NCBI GenBank assembly: GCA_037481875.1
Contig: JBBFKY010000005.1
Span: forward strand, 163,934-227,933
DNA: 64,000 nt
Source of the DNA: Desulfosoma sp.
GTDB lineage: Bacteria; Desulfobacterota; Syntrophobacteria; Syntrophobacterales; DSM-9756
Direction of reading: 5' to 3'
The notes beneath the pieces were generated by a model. It did no database searches, was not told where the DNA came from, and was given only the letters and a program-made list of their open reading frames with translations. Within the stretch, counting starts at the first letter, position 1. Each line of letters begins with the position of its first letter. The position numbers were made by a program, and so were the translations under genes. Positions 18,694 through 26,779 of the stretch are shown piece after piece.

Positions 18694-19070
18694 GTCACCG
18701 TTCCTCACGTGTGGTTTGACCGGCTGAAGCCGGTAGGCGAATGCAACGGTCAAAAGCGCTTGCCTTGTAGCACAGGCGCCCTTGAATCGCAACGGTGCAT
18801 ACCAACAGGAGTACGGTGGAAACACCGCAAGGGTCCGGCCAAAGCCTTTGAACCCCTCCACGGCTTATTTCACCCGGGAATGGCAAGGCCTTTCCCGACA
18901 GTGGATCAGGAAAGTAGAAAGCATGCAAGAAATGATTGGAGAAGAGAATTTGAAAGGGAAAGAAGAGATGTGGAAGGCCAAATTTTTGGTGAAAAAACTC
19001 CGCTATGAGCCGCATCGGGAAGGTGTCAAGGCGCAGGGAACGGCATAAAACCTCGACACCCCAATCCCGC
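18694..19070. other. Intergenic gap between leuS and the parA-like gene
   Basis: No gene is supported in these 377 bases. A short perfect palindrome, ACCGGC (18719-18724) with GCCGGT (18729-18734), lies about 25 bases from the leuS start and resembles part of the composite repeat near 50715. Confidence 0.6.
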
Positions 19071-20015
19071 TCAACTCAAAAGGGTCTCATCTCCAGCCAC
19101 CCGGCGAACCAAGTCGCGATAGTCCCTGGCTCCAGGAGATCCCGGCGCATATTCGTAAATGGTCTTGCCATACCCGGGCGCTTCGGACAGCCGCACGTTG
19201 TAACGAATAGGGGCACACATCCGGCTGTTGTAATGGGCGCTCAGCTGCTCGAGGATTTCTTCCGATTGCTTGACACGCTTGTCCAGGAAGGTGGGTACCA
19301 CGTATTTGAGTGCAAGATCTTTGTGATAGTTCTGGACGGAGGCCAGGCTTCGACTGAATTCCAAAAGACCTTGAATGGCCATCACTTCCAGACTTACCGG
19401 AATCAAGACTTCCTTGACATAAAACAGCACGTTGATGGTCAACACATCCCATCCCGGCGAAGTATCCACAATCACGTAATCAAAGCGGTCCTCAATGGGC
19501 GTGAGGGCCTCGGTGAGGGTCATTTCCCCGCGAAAGTCTTTGCGTGCAATGAGGCGTTTCACCCCTGCCAAAGAACGCCCTCCGGCCAGAAGCCACAAGC
19601 GCTCTCGAGCCTGGACCAGGCATTCCTCGGGGATAACCTCACCGGTCATGAGTTCCGTGAGACCCGCTTTTGGCTTCACTCCGAGCATGTAGGACGCCTG
19701 CCCTTGCGTGTCGGTATCCACCAAAAGCACTTTAAAACCAGCCATGGCTAATCCCGCGGCAAGATTGACCGCCGTGGTCGTTTTGCCCACACCCCCTTTG
19801 CTTAAAGAGACGGCAATGCGACGCTTGGGCCATCGCGCCTCCTGAGCCGCCTGTTGAGGCTGCGGCGCCTTTGCCCCTTCCTGTTCCCCATCGGAAGGTC
19901 TCGGTAAGGGAAACCGATGACCGCAAAAGACACATTTTGCGGCCTTCACCTTTTCAGAAAGGCGAGTCTCATCCACCTTGTGCTGCCGATTGCAGCTGGG
20001 ACACACGATAATCAT
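19071..20015 (-). CDS. ParA-family ATPase with N-terminal zinc ribbon
   Basis: This 314-residue protein joins two modules. Residues 1-40 form a four-cysteine zinc ribbon (Cys5, Cys8, Cys28, Cys31). From residue 66 comes a ParA/MinD-type ATPase with the deviant Walker A KGGVGKTT (73-80) and VIVDTSPGWD, ending with the conserved RYNVRLSEAPGYGKTI. Such ATPases position DNA or protein cargo by cycling on the nucleoid. The ATG at 20015 follows AGAGG and overlaps the stop of the ribbon-helix-helix gene by 4 bp. The cargo is unknown; it is not next to a parB or to an origin. Confidence 0.85.
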   Translation of the reverse strand: MIIVCPSCNRQHKVDETRLSEKVKAAKCVFCGHRFPLPRPSDGEQEGAKAPQPQQAAQEARWPKRRIAVSLSKGGVGKTTTAVNLAAGLAMAGFKVLLVDTDTQGQASYMLGVKPKAGLTELMTGEVIPEECLVQARERLWLLAGGRSLAGVKRLIARKDFRGEMTLTEALTPIEDRFDYVIVDTSPGWDVLTINVLFYVKEVLIPVSLEVMAIQGLLEFSRSLASVQNYHKDLALKYVVPTFLDKRVKQSEEILEQLSAHYNSRMCAPIRYNVRLSEAPGYGKTIYEYAPGSPGARDYRDLVRRVAGDETLLS

Positions 20016-20449
20016 GGGACCTCTTCTCCTGATGACTTCCTGGAAACCTGTACGGTTTCTTTGGGTTTTCGGCACACCTCGTGAACCATTTGAAACAATC
20101 GACTCTTGGGCCCCTTGGCGTCCAGTTCCTGAAGTGCTGTTCGTAAAGCCGTCTCAACGATCACGGATTTGGAAATCCTCGGTTTGGATTCATCCGATGG
20201 AGCGTCCAACAAGATATGTTGCGCTTTCTCCAAGTGTTGAATGATCAGCTTGGTAAGATAATAGGTAACCTTCTTTTTCGGCTGAGCATCTTTGGGCCGA
20301 GTCAAAGTCCCTTTGCGGTCATCATGCCCGGCTGAGGCGTTTCGGTGTTCCAAGCGCCTTAAGTAAAAAGCCAACCGTTCAAGGATGTCGTTTTCTTCTG
20401 TGGTGACCTTGGGCTCTTCCCCACGGAGCAAGGCCCCCATAATGTCCAT
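20012..20449 (-). CDS. Putative ribbon-helix-helix partner of the ParA-like ATPase
   Basis: This 145-residue basic protein is not from a family I can name with certainty. Residues 59-112 fit a ribbon-helix-helix DNA-binding fold: a basic beta strand (KKKVTYYL), a helix (LIIQHLEKAQHIL) and a second helix (ISKSVIVETALRTALQEL). Residues 15-35 form another likely helix. The ATG at 20449 has AAGGAGG 5 nt upstream. It is translationally coupled to the ParA-like gene, so it probably acts as its adaptor (ParG- or CopG-like), but this is inference. Confidence 0.65.
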   Translation of the reverse strand: MDIMGALLRGEEPKVTTEENDILERLAFYLRRLEHRNASAGHDDRKGTLTRPKDAQPKKKVTYYLTKLIIQHLEKAQHILLDAPSDESKPRISKSVIVETALRTALQELDAKGPKSRLFQMVHEVCRKPKETVQVSRKSSGEEVP

Positions 20450-20582
20450 CGGTTCCTCCTTACGAGACGGCGCCACCGGAGATCCTCCTGTCCAACCCAG
20501 CTTTTCAAAGCCCCAAAACAATTCTCCCATGTTCATGCACCTTTGACGGCTTTAGGGGGCTCTGCCTTCAGAGGCATGTGCC

Positions 20583-21005
20583 TCAATTCTGCTCGAAAAA
20601 CCGTTCGCGGGCTTTTTGCACGAAATCCACCATGAAATCCCTATCCGCGTCATTTTTCAGTTCGAGAGAAAGACCGTACAAGAATCCTGAACCTTCAAGG
20701 GGGGTCACATGTCGAACGGTTCCGTAAGCCTGAAGATGCCTATCGCCGAACCGCAATTCCACGGAGTCCAATCCCTGACCGATCTGGGCCAAGTTTCCGG
20801 AATCCGCCAAAAATCCCACACCGCCTTCACTGATATTGGCTACACGGAAAGAAACGCCTTGGATGAACAAGCTGACCGGTGTTTGTTCGTTGACGGGAAC
20901 ACGAAAGGTTTTTCGAACCACCGTCTGTTCCTCAAAAACACCGGTCAGTTCCAACGTTTCCTCTAAGTCCTTGAGTTCTTCCAGAAGATTGTCTTTGTTC
21001 GTCAT
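20583..21005 (-). CDS. PilZ-domain protein
   Basis: This 140-residue protein has the two hallmarks of a c-di-GMP-binding PilZ domain: RKTFR at residues 31-35 (RxxxR) and NISEGG at 57-62 (N/D-x-S-x-x-G), followed by a beta-barrel pattern (VELRFGDRHLQAYGTVRHV). The first 28 residues are an acidic helix. The ATG at 21005 has GGAGG 8 nt upstream. It precedes the RHH and ParA-like genes by 133 nt on the same strand, so it may link the positioning system to c-di-GMP; there is no direct proof of cotranscription. Confidence 0.85.
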   Translation of the reverse strand: MTNKDNLLEELKDLEETLELTGVFEEQTVVRKTFRVPVNEQTPVSLFIQGVSFRVANISEGGVGFLADSGNLAQIGQGLDSVELRFGDRHLQAYGTVRHVTPLEGSGFLYGLSLELKNDADRDFMVDFVQKARERFFEQN

Positions 21006-21121
21006 CGATGTTTCCTCCATGCCCATGACGGCGTGCCTTGATCTGTTTCAACCATTTTAGTATTCGGCATCTTGACGGCTGACCTTAAATACTTTTGAAA
21101 CCGATGCATCCTCAGCCTTCC

Positions 21122-21150
21122 TTGAAAAAGCGAATGGAGCGCCTTATAGT
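21122..21150 (+). promoter_or_regulatory. Predicted sigma-70 promoter of the ClpX-like/heme operon
   Basis: TTGAAA (21122-21127) and TATAGT (21145-21150) are separated by exactly 17 nt and lie about 57 nt before the ATG at 21207. Confidence 0.6.
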
Positions 21151-21206
21151 CAAAGGGCGTCATTGAAAGACGCATTCAGCGGACAAACCGAAAGGCTAGG
21201 TGCCCC

Positions 21207-23000
21207 ATGAGTGATCAGTGCCAAAAATTTCCGGATCAAGAAGAACTGGAAAGGGAGCTCAGCGAATTCCTTTCCAAGAAATACGGACGCCAGATCAGGG
21301 TCATTTCCCCCATGATGGTTGCCCACCCCAAAGCAGGCGAATCCAAAAAGTCTTCGTCGGAAAAGGTGCGTCAGATTCAGTTTGACATGAAACCCGAAGA
21401 GCTGGAAGCCTACCTCGACCAATACGTGGTCAAGCAGGAGCAGGCCAAGGCCATTTTGGCGACCAAGATCTGCACGCATTACAACCGTATCAAGTGGCGC
21501 TTGGAACGGGGACATCGAAACGCCGATCCCATCGGGCGCATTAAGAACAACATTATCCTGATGGGCCCCACCGGAGTGGGGAAAACCTATCTTATCAAGC
21601 TGATTGCTCAGAAGATCGGTGTTCCTTTCGTCAAGGGAGATGCCACCAAGTTCAGCGAAACAGGCTATGTGGGCGGAGATGTGGAAGACTTGGTGCGAGA
21701 CCTGGTGCGTGCCGCCGATGATGATCTGGAACTGGCCCAGTACGGAATCATTTACATTGACGAAATCGATAAGATCGCTTCCTCTTCACAGCTTATCGGA
21801 CCTGATGTGTCGCGAACCGGTGTTCAGCGAGCCTTGTTAAAGCCCATGGAAGAGACCGAAGTGGATCTACGGGTTCCTCATGATCCCATCTCCCAACTGC
21901 AGGCCATCGAACAATACCGAAGAACCGGCAAAAGGGACAAGCAAACCATCAACACCAAAAACATTCTCTTTATCGTCAGTGGCGCTTTTAACGGTTTGGC
22001 CGAAATCGTCAAAAAACGCCTGCAACAGCAAGGTGTGGGATTTCGCGCCGCCGTTCACAGTCGCACAGACGACCACAAGTTCCTTCAGCACGTCAAAGCG
22101 GAAGACCTCATCGAATATGGATTTGAAAGTGAGTTCGTGGGGCGTCTTCCCGTGATCGCTGTTTTGGAACCTTTGGAAGTGGAAGATTTGTATCAAATCC
22201 TGAAGAATCCAAACAGTCCGATCATTCAAGGGAAAAAAGAGGATTTTCGCTGCTACGGGATCGATCTTAAATTCCAGGACGAGGCTCTGTGGACCTTGGC
22301 GGAAATGGCTTACCAGGAAAGAACGGGAGCAAGAGGGCTGGTGAGTGTCATCGAGCGGATCTTGTTGGGATTTGAGAAACGCTTGCCGTCCACCTCCATT
22401 CGCCATTTGGTGGTGACCAAGGACCTGGTCCTGCATCCCCAGGAAGCTTTGGAAGCCATTCTTAAGGATCCGGATTCGCCCCAGCAGCGTGAGCTTTATG
22501 AACGGATGGTGCGAGAGGAAAAAGAAGCCGTTCATCAACAGGTCCTCAAGAAAAAGAAACATTACGTCCACAACTATCCCTTCGTCTTTACGCCGGGACG
22601 GTTGGAACTCTTGGTGGATCAGCATGTGAAAACCGGAGAACCCATCGAAGGGCTCTTTGACGCCATGATCACCATGTATAACCAGATCAAGGTTTTTGAA
22701 GAAGAATTTCACGACCATCAGGGTTTTAAAATCCATTTCGACGATCAGGCTATGACCGCCATTATGATCAAGGCCTTGACGGAGGATAAGACAGCCACGG
22801 CTGTGTGTCGGGAAATTTCGCGGGATTACGACTATGCCTTTCGACTGGTCGCCGAAAGAAGCGGTCAGATTCAATTCATTCTCCCCAAGGGTGCCGTGGA
22901 TGCTCCGGAAGCCTACCTGGATGAACTCATTCGGGACACCTACCGCAAGCACCCTCTCCCTGAGGAAAAGGCCTCATCGCAGAAAGGATCGACCTCATGA
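21207..23000 (+). CDS. ClpX-like AAA+ ATPase lacking the N-terminal zinc domain
   Basis: This 597-residue protein follows the ClpX plan: Walker A GPTGVGKT (120-127), pore loop in SETGYVGGDVED (150-161), Walker B IIYIDEID (181-188), then ISQ-type inserts and the sensor-2 arginine region GARGLVSVIERIL. A GVGF sequence sits where ClpX has its ClpP-binding IGF loop. The usual four-cysteine zinc domain is missing; instead there are about 60 unrelated N-terminal residues and about 160 extra residues at the C-terminus. The stop overlaps ahbC by 4 bp, tying it to heme synthesis. It could be a second ClpX or a dedicated unfoldase; the substrate is unknown. Confidence 0.8.
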   Translation: MSDQCQKFPDQEELERELSEFLSKKYGRQIRVISPMMVAHPKAGESKKSSSEKVRQIQFDMKPEELEAYLDQYVVKQEQAKAILATKICTHYNRIKWRLERGHRNADPIGRIKNNIILMGPTGVGKTYLIKLIAQKIGVPFVKGDATKFSETGYVGGDVEDLVRDLVRAADDDLELAQYGIIYIDEIDKIASSSQLIGPDVSRTGVQRALLKPMEETEVDLRVPHDPISQLQAIEQYRRTGKRDKQTINTKNILFIVSGAFNGLAEIVKKRLQQQGVGFRAAVHSRTDDHKFLQHVKAEDLIEYGFESEFVGRLPVIAVLEPLEVEDLYQILKNPNSPIIQGKKEDFRCYGIDLKFQDEALWTLAEMAYQERTGARGLVSVIERILLGFEKRLPSTSIRHLVVTKDLVLHPQEALEAILKDPDSPQQRELYERMVREEKEAVHQQVLKKKKHYVHNYPFVFTPGRLELLVDQHVKTGEPIEGLFDAMITMYNQIKVFEEEFHDHQGFKIHFDDQAMTAIMIKALTEDKTATAVCREISRDYDYAFRLVAERSGQIQFILPKGAVDAPEAYLDELIRDTYRKHPLPEEKASSQKGSTS

Positions 23001-24187
23001 TCGGTATTTCCAAGCTGTACTGCGGCACCGTGGAACCTTCGGACGCCTTGCGCTACGGTCGCCGCAGCGGAGAACTCCCTTCGCATCTTTTACAGTTTTC
23101 CCAGGACAAAAAGCCTGTCGTGGTCTGGAACATGACCCGTCGATGCAATCTCAAATGCGTTCACTGCTACGCTCAGGCTCTGGATCGCCATTTTCCCGAT
23201 GAACTGACCACGGCTGAAGGGAAACTTCTTCTGGACGATTTGGCCGCCTTTGGGTGCCCCGTGGTTCTGTTTTCAGGTGGAGAACCTCTCATGAGGCCGG
23301 ATCTCGTGGAACTGGCCGCTTATGCCGTAGAGAAAGGTATGCGTGCCGTTGTTTCCACCAACGGCACCTTGATCACGCCCGGCATCGCTCAGGAACTGAG
23401 ACACATAGGGCTTTCGTACGTAGGCATCAGTCTGGACGGCATGGAATCGGTCAATGATCGGTTTCGAGGGGTCAAAGGGGCGTTTCAAAGGGCGATGGAA
23501 GGGATTGCCGCCTGCCGGGAAGCCGGCATCAAGGTGGGGTTACGCTTCACCATGAATCGACGGAACGCCGCCGAAATCCCGGCTATCTTTGATCTGTTGG
23601 AATCCCAAGATATTCCGAGGGTCTGCTTTTATCATTTGGTGTATGCCGGTCGAGGCTCCAAGCTCATGGAAGAAGATCTCACTCATGAAGAAACGCGGCG
23701 TGCCGTGGATCTTATCATCGATCGTACAGCGGATCTGCATCGACGCGGAAAACCCAAGGAAGTGCTCACGGTGGACAACCACGCCGACGGTCCCTACGTC
23801 TACCTGCGCCTGCTTCGAGAAGGGTCTCCTCGAGCACCGGATGTTCTCAAACTTCTGGAAATGAATGAAGGCAACAATTCCGGGCGAGGAATCGGCTGTG
23901 TGAGTTGGGATGGTCAGGTGCATGCGGACCAGTTTTGGAGGCATTATTCCTTCGGCAATGTTCGGCAACGACCCTTCAGCGCCATCTGGACCGATCTTTC
24001 CAATCCCCTCATGGCTCGCTTGAAGGACAAGAAAACCTACGTGAAAGGCCGATGCGCTCAATGCCGCTGGTTGTCGGTATGTGGGGGTAATTTTCGCGTA
24101 CGCGCGGAAGCGGCGACTGGGGATCTTTGGGCCCCTGACCCCGCCTGTTACCTGACGGACGAAGAGATCGGCTTCCAAGCCGGCTGA
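22997..24187 (+). CDS. ahbC: 12,18-didecarboxysiroheme deacetylase (radical SAM), AhbC
   Basis: AhbC removes the two acetate side chains of 12,18-didecarboxysiroheme to give iron-coproporphyrin III in the siroheme-dependent heme route. The 396-residue protein has the radical SAM cluster CNLKCVHC (Cys50, Cys54, Cys57), FSGGEPLMRPDL, and a C-terminal cysteine segment CAQCRWLSVCGGNFRVRAE with a later Cys, which separates AhbC (CGGNFR) from AhbD (CGGCRAR). It is coupled to the ClpX-like gene by an ATGA overlap and followed by hemB and ahbD. Confidence 0.9.
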   Translation: MIGISKLYCGTVEPSDALRYGRRSGELPSHLLQFSQDKKPVVVWNMTRRCNLKCVHCYAQALDRHFPDELTTAEGKLLLDDLAAFGCPVVLFSGGEPLMRPDLVELAAYAVEKGMRAVVSTNGTLITPGIAQELRHIGLSYVGISLDGMESVNDRFRGVKGAFQRAMEGIAACREAGIKVGLRFTMNRRNAAEIPAIFDLLESQDIPRVCFYHLVYAGRGSKLMEEDLTHEETRRAVDLIIDRTADLHRRGKPKEVLTVDNHADGPYVYLRLLREGSPRAPDVLKLLEMNEGNNSGRGIGCVSWDGQVHADQFWRHYSFGNVRQRPFSAIWTDLSNPLMARLKDKKTYVKGRCAQCRWLSVCGGNFRVRAEAATGDLWAPDPACYLTDEEIGFQAG

Positions 24188-24205
24188 TCCAAGGAGGTTT
24201 GGTGC

Positions 24206-25180
24206 ATGTACTTTCCTGAATACCGGCCGAGACGCTTGAGACGCACGGAAAATTTGCGACGTATGGTCCGGGAGACACGCCTGAGTCCGGACATGTTCAT
24301 CTATCCCCTTTTTGTCCGAAGCGGTCGAGGAATTCGTCAGGCTGTTCCGTCCATGCCCGGTGTGTTTCAATGGTCCCGAGATACCGTGGTCCACGAAGTG
24401 AAAGAGGTCCATGGGCTGGGAATTCCTGCGGTGATCCTCTTTGGACTGCCGGAAAAAAAAGACGAAATAGGATCGGAAGCCTATGCTTCGAACGGCGTGG
24501 TACAGGAAGCCGTGAGAGCCATCAAAGACGCCTGTCCTGATCTGGTAGTCATTACAGATGTATGCCTGTGCGAATATACAAGCCACGGGCATTGCGGCGT
24601 GTTACACGCTCAGGAAGTGGACAACGATCCGACCCTGGGTCTTCTAGCCAGAATCGCCGTCTCCCATGCTCAGGCGGGAGCGGACATGGTGGCTCCATCG
24701 GATATGATGGACGGTCGTGTCGGCGCCATTCGCGAAAGCCTTGATGAAGAAGGATTTCACCAAACAGGCATCATGGCCTATTCAGCCAAGTATTGTTCCG
24801 CTTTTTACGGCCCGTTTCGTGAAGCGGCGGATTCAGCGCCTCAATTCGGGGACCGGCGTTCCTACCAGATGGATCCACCCAATGCTCGTGAAGCCCTTCG
24901 CGAGATTCAGCTGGATATCGAGGAAGGAGCCGACATTGTCATGGTGAAGCCCGCTTTGGCTTATCTGGATATTATTCGACGCGTCAAAGAAGAATTCGAC
25001 TGGCCTGTAGCCGCTTATAATGTCAGTGGGGAATACGCCATGATCAAGGCCGCTGCCGCCAACGGCTGGCTGGATGAACAACGTGTCATGATGGAAGTGC
25101 TCACGGCCATTCACAGGGCCGGAGCCGACATGATCCTCACTTACTTCGCCAAGGATGCCGCCAGGCTGCTATCCTCCTAA
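24206..25180 (+). CDS. hemB: Porphobilinogen synthase (delta-aminolevulinate dehydratase)
   Basis: HemB condenses two 5-aminolevulinates to porphobilinogen, an early step of all tetrapyrrole synthesis. The 324-residue protein has the zinc-type cysteine site [14 protein letters not shown], the first Schiff-base lysine in [14 protein letters not shown] and the second in [18 protein letters not shown] precedes the ATG. Its position between ahbC and ahbD groups early and late heme steps in one operon. Confidence 0.96.
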   Translation: MYFPEYRPRRLRRTENLRRMVRETRLSPDMFIYPLFVRSGRGIRQAVPSMPGVFQWSRDTVVHEVKEVHGLGIPAVILFGLPEKKDEIGSEAYASNGVVQEAVRAIKDACPDLVVITDVCLCEYTSHGHCGVLHAQEVDNDPTLGLLARIAVSHAQAGADMVAPSDMMDGRVGAIRESLDEEGFHQTGIMAYSAKYCSAFYGPFREAADSAPQFGDRRSYQMDPPNAREALREIQLDIEEGADIVMVKPALAYLDIIRRVKEEFDWPVAAYNVSGEYAMIKAAAANGWLDEQRVMMEVLTAIHRAGADMILTYFAKDAARLLSS

Positions 25181-25194
25181 AGAAAGGAGTGTTC

Positions 25195-26316
25195 ATGCCT
25201 TCCCACGCCGTTTCCTCCACCGGTCCTCATGCCGCCGGGACTCCTCACACTGAAGCTCATGCATGGACTCTCCGCCTTGTGGCCTGGGAAGTCACCCGCA
25301 CCTGCAATCTCTCCTGCGTGCACTGCCGCGCCGCGGCCATGGACAAACCCTACCCCAACGAACTCAGCACAACGGAAGGTCTTCGCCTTTTAGATGACCT
25401 GGCGGCCCTGGGATCGCCCATTGTCATCCTTACGGGAGGGGAGCCTCTGCTCAGGCCGGATATTTTCGACTTGGCCGCTTACGGCCATGAACGAGGGCTT
25501 CGCATGACCATGGCACCCAACGGCACTCTTGTGACCCTCGATGCCGCGCGAAGAATGAAAGAGGTTGGGATTCAGCGTATCAGCATCAGCCTGGACGGAG
25601 CGGACGCCGCAAGCCACGATGCGTTTCGCCAAATGCCGGGAGCCTTTGACGGAGCGCTTAAAGGAATTCGTTCTGCTAGGGAAGCCGATCTTCCCTTTCA
25701 AATCAACACCACCATCACGGCCACAAACCTCAAGGAGCTGCCTCGCATTCAGGAACTTGCCGTGAATCTGGGTGCTGTGGCACACCATATCTTTCTGCTG
25801 GTTCCCGTAGGTCGAGGAAAGTCTCTGGAAGAACAGGCTATCAATGCAGAACAATACGAACAAACCTTGCACTGGTTTTACGAACAGCGCGACAAGGTTC
25901 CCTTGCAGCTCAAGGCCACCTGTGCCCCTCATTATTACCGCATCCTTCGGCAAAGAGCCCGTCAGGAAGGCCGTTCTGTGGACATGAAAACCTTCGGGTT
26001 GGATGCTATGACTCGAGGTTGCTTGGGAGGCACAGGGTTTTGCTTCATTTCCCACGTGGGTCAGGTGCAACCGTGCGGCTACCTGGAAGTGAACTGCGGG
26101 AATGTTCGGGATCAAGGATTTCGCGAGATTTGGGAAAACTCCGAGGTTTTTCGAAGGCTTCGAAACTTCAAAGCGTTGGAAGGAAAATGCGGGCGTTGCG
26201 AATACGTTCGTGTCTGCGGCGGATGCCGCGCTCGCGCCTTTGAAGCTACGGGAAATTACATGGCCGAAGAGCCCCTTTGCCTTTATGAACCCAAAGCTTT
26301 ACGATCTCCGGTCTAA
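25195..26316 (+). CDS. ahbD: Heme b synthase (radical SAM), AhbD
   Basis: AhbD decarboxylates two propionates of iron-coproporphyrin III to vinyl groups, giving heme b without oxygen. The 373-residue protein has the cluster motif CNLSCVHC (Cys37, Cys41, Cys44), LTGGEPLLRPDIF and a second cluster region CGRCEYVRVCGGCRARAFE with a final Cys near the end. The ATG at 25195 has AGGAG 5 nt upstream; a GTG two codons earlier is less likely. It is 14 nt after hemB. PqqE-like maturases look similar, but the AhbC/HemB context settles the call. Confidence 0.9.
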   Translation: MPSHAVSSTGPHAAGTPHTEAHAWTLRLVAWEVTRTCNLSCVHCRAAAMDKPYPNELSTTEGLRLLDDLAALGSPIVILTGGEPLLRPDIFDLAAYGHERGLRMTMAPNGTLVTLDAARRMKEVGIQRISISLDGADAASHDAFRQMPGAFDGALKGIRSAREADLPFQINTTITATNLKELPRIQELAVNLGAVAHHIFLLVPVGRGKSLEEQAINAEQYEQTLHWFYEQRDKVPLQLKATCAPHYYRILRQRARQEGRSVDMKTFGLDAMTRGCLGGTGFCFISHVGQVQPCGYLEVNCGNVRDQGFREIWENSEVFRRLRNFKALEGKCGRCEYVRVCGGCRARAFEATGNYMAEEPLCLYEPKALRSPV

Positions 26317-26778
26317 TGCGTGATCGACTGTTGCCCTGCTGACCTGGGCTTTCCCGACTTGTCCGGATCCAACATCGGCCGACCGTGCATTTCCCCAATT
26401 CGCGGCCCTCATAGAGGGCGCACGGGGGCACACACCGGTGCGCCCCTAAGATACAGGCTTCTCGGCAGGTACCGACCCATGACAGACGGGACCAAAATTT
26501 CGCCACAGATTATTCTCGCTATGAGCGGATGCATGCGTCAGGTCTCGCAGCCAATCCCCGGCAAGGGCGCGCCGAAGTGTTCACCCTCATAGCCAGTTGG
26601 TTGTGGAGCGAACCCGTGTGTCCGCCCACTGCTCCCGCACGGAAATCCCGTGACTTGGCAGACACTGACACAGCCCGCGCCCCCATAGGCCGTGGGTAAG
26701 TCACCACCAAAGGGCCGGCCCCTCCATTTTTCGATACTCACCGGGAACATTCATTCGGGATAAAAGGCATGGGCCTTT
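26317..26778. other. Convergent intergenic gap with decayed palindromic repeats
   Basis: No gene is supported. The stretch contains one clear palindrome, GGGCGCAC (26416-26423) with GTGCGCCC (26438-26445), and decayed fragments of the same family near 26600-26650. Confidence 0.65.
26416..26445. repeat. REP-like palindrome (same family as at 7888)
   Basis: Arms GGGCGCAC (26416-26423) and GTGCGCCC (26438-26445) pair perfectly. The loop contains GGGGCACACACC, similar to the 7888 copy. Confidence 0.75.
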
Positions 26779-26779
26779 T
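26762..26779 (-). terminator. Possible terminator of the ctpA-deacetylase-DUF1573 operon
   Basis: AAAAGG (26762-26767) pairs with CCTTTT (26774-26779) around a 6-nt loop and abuts the stop codon of the DUF1573 gene. The short stem is only 6 bp but ends in Ts on the minus strand. Confidence 0.4.

Noticed and set aside
18695-19015. A minus-strand frame between parA-like and leuS
   Set aside because: No ribosome-binding site or domain; it overlaps the leuS start region and looks like chance.
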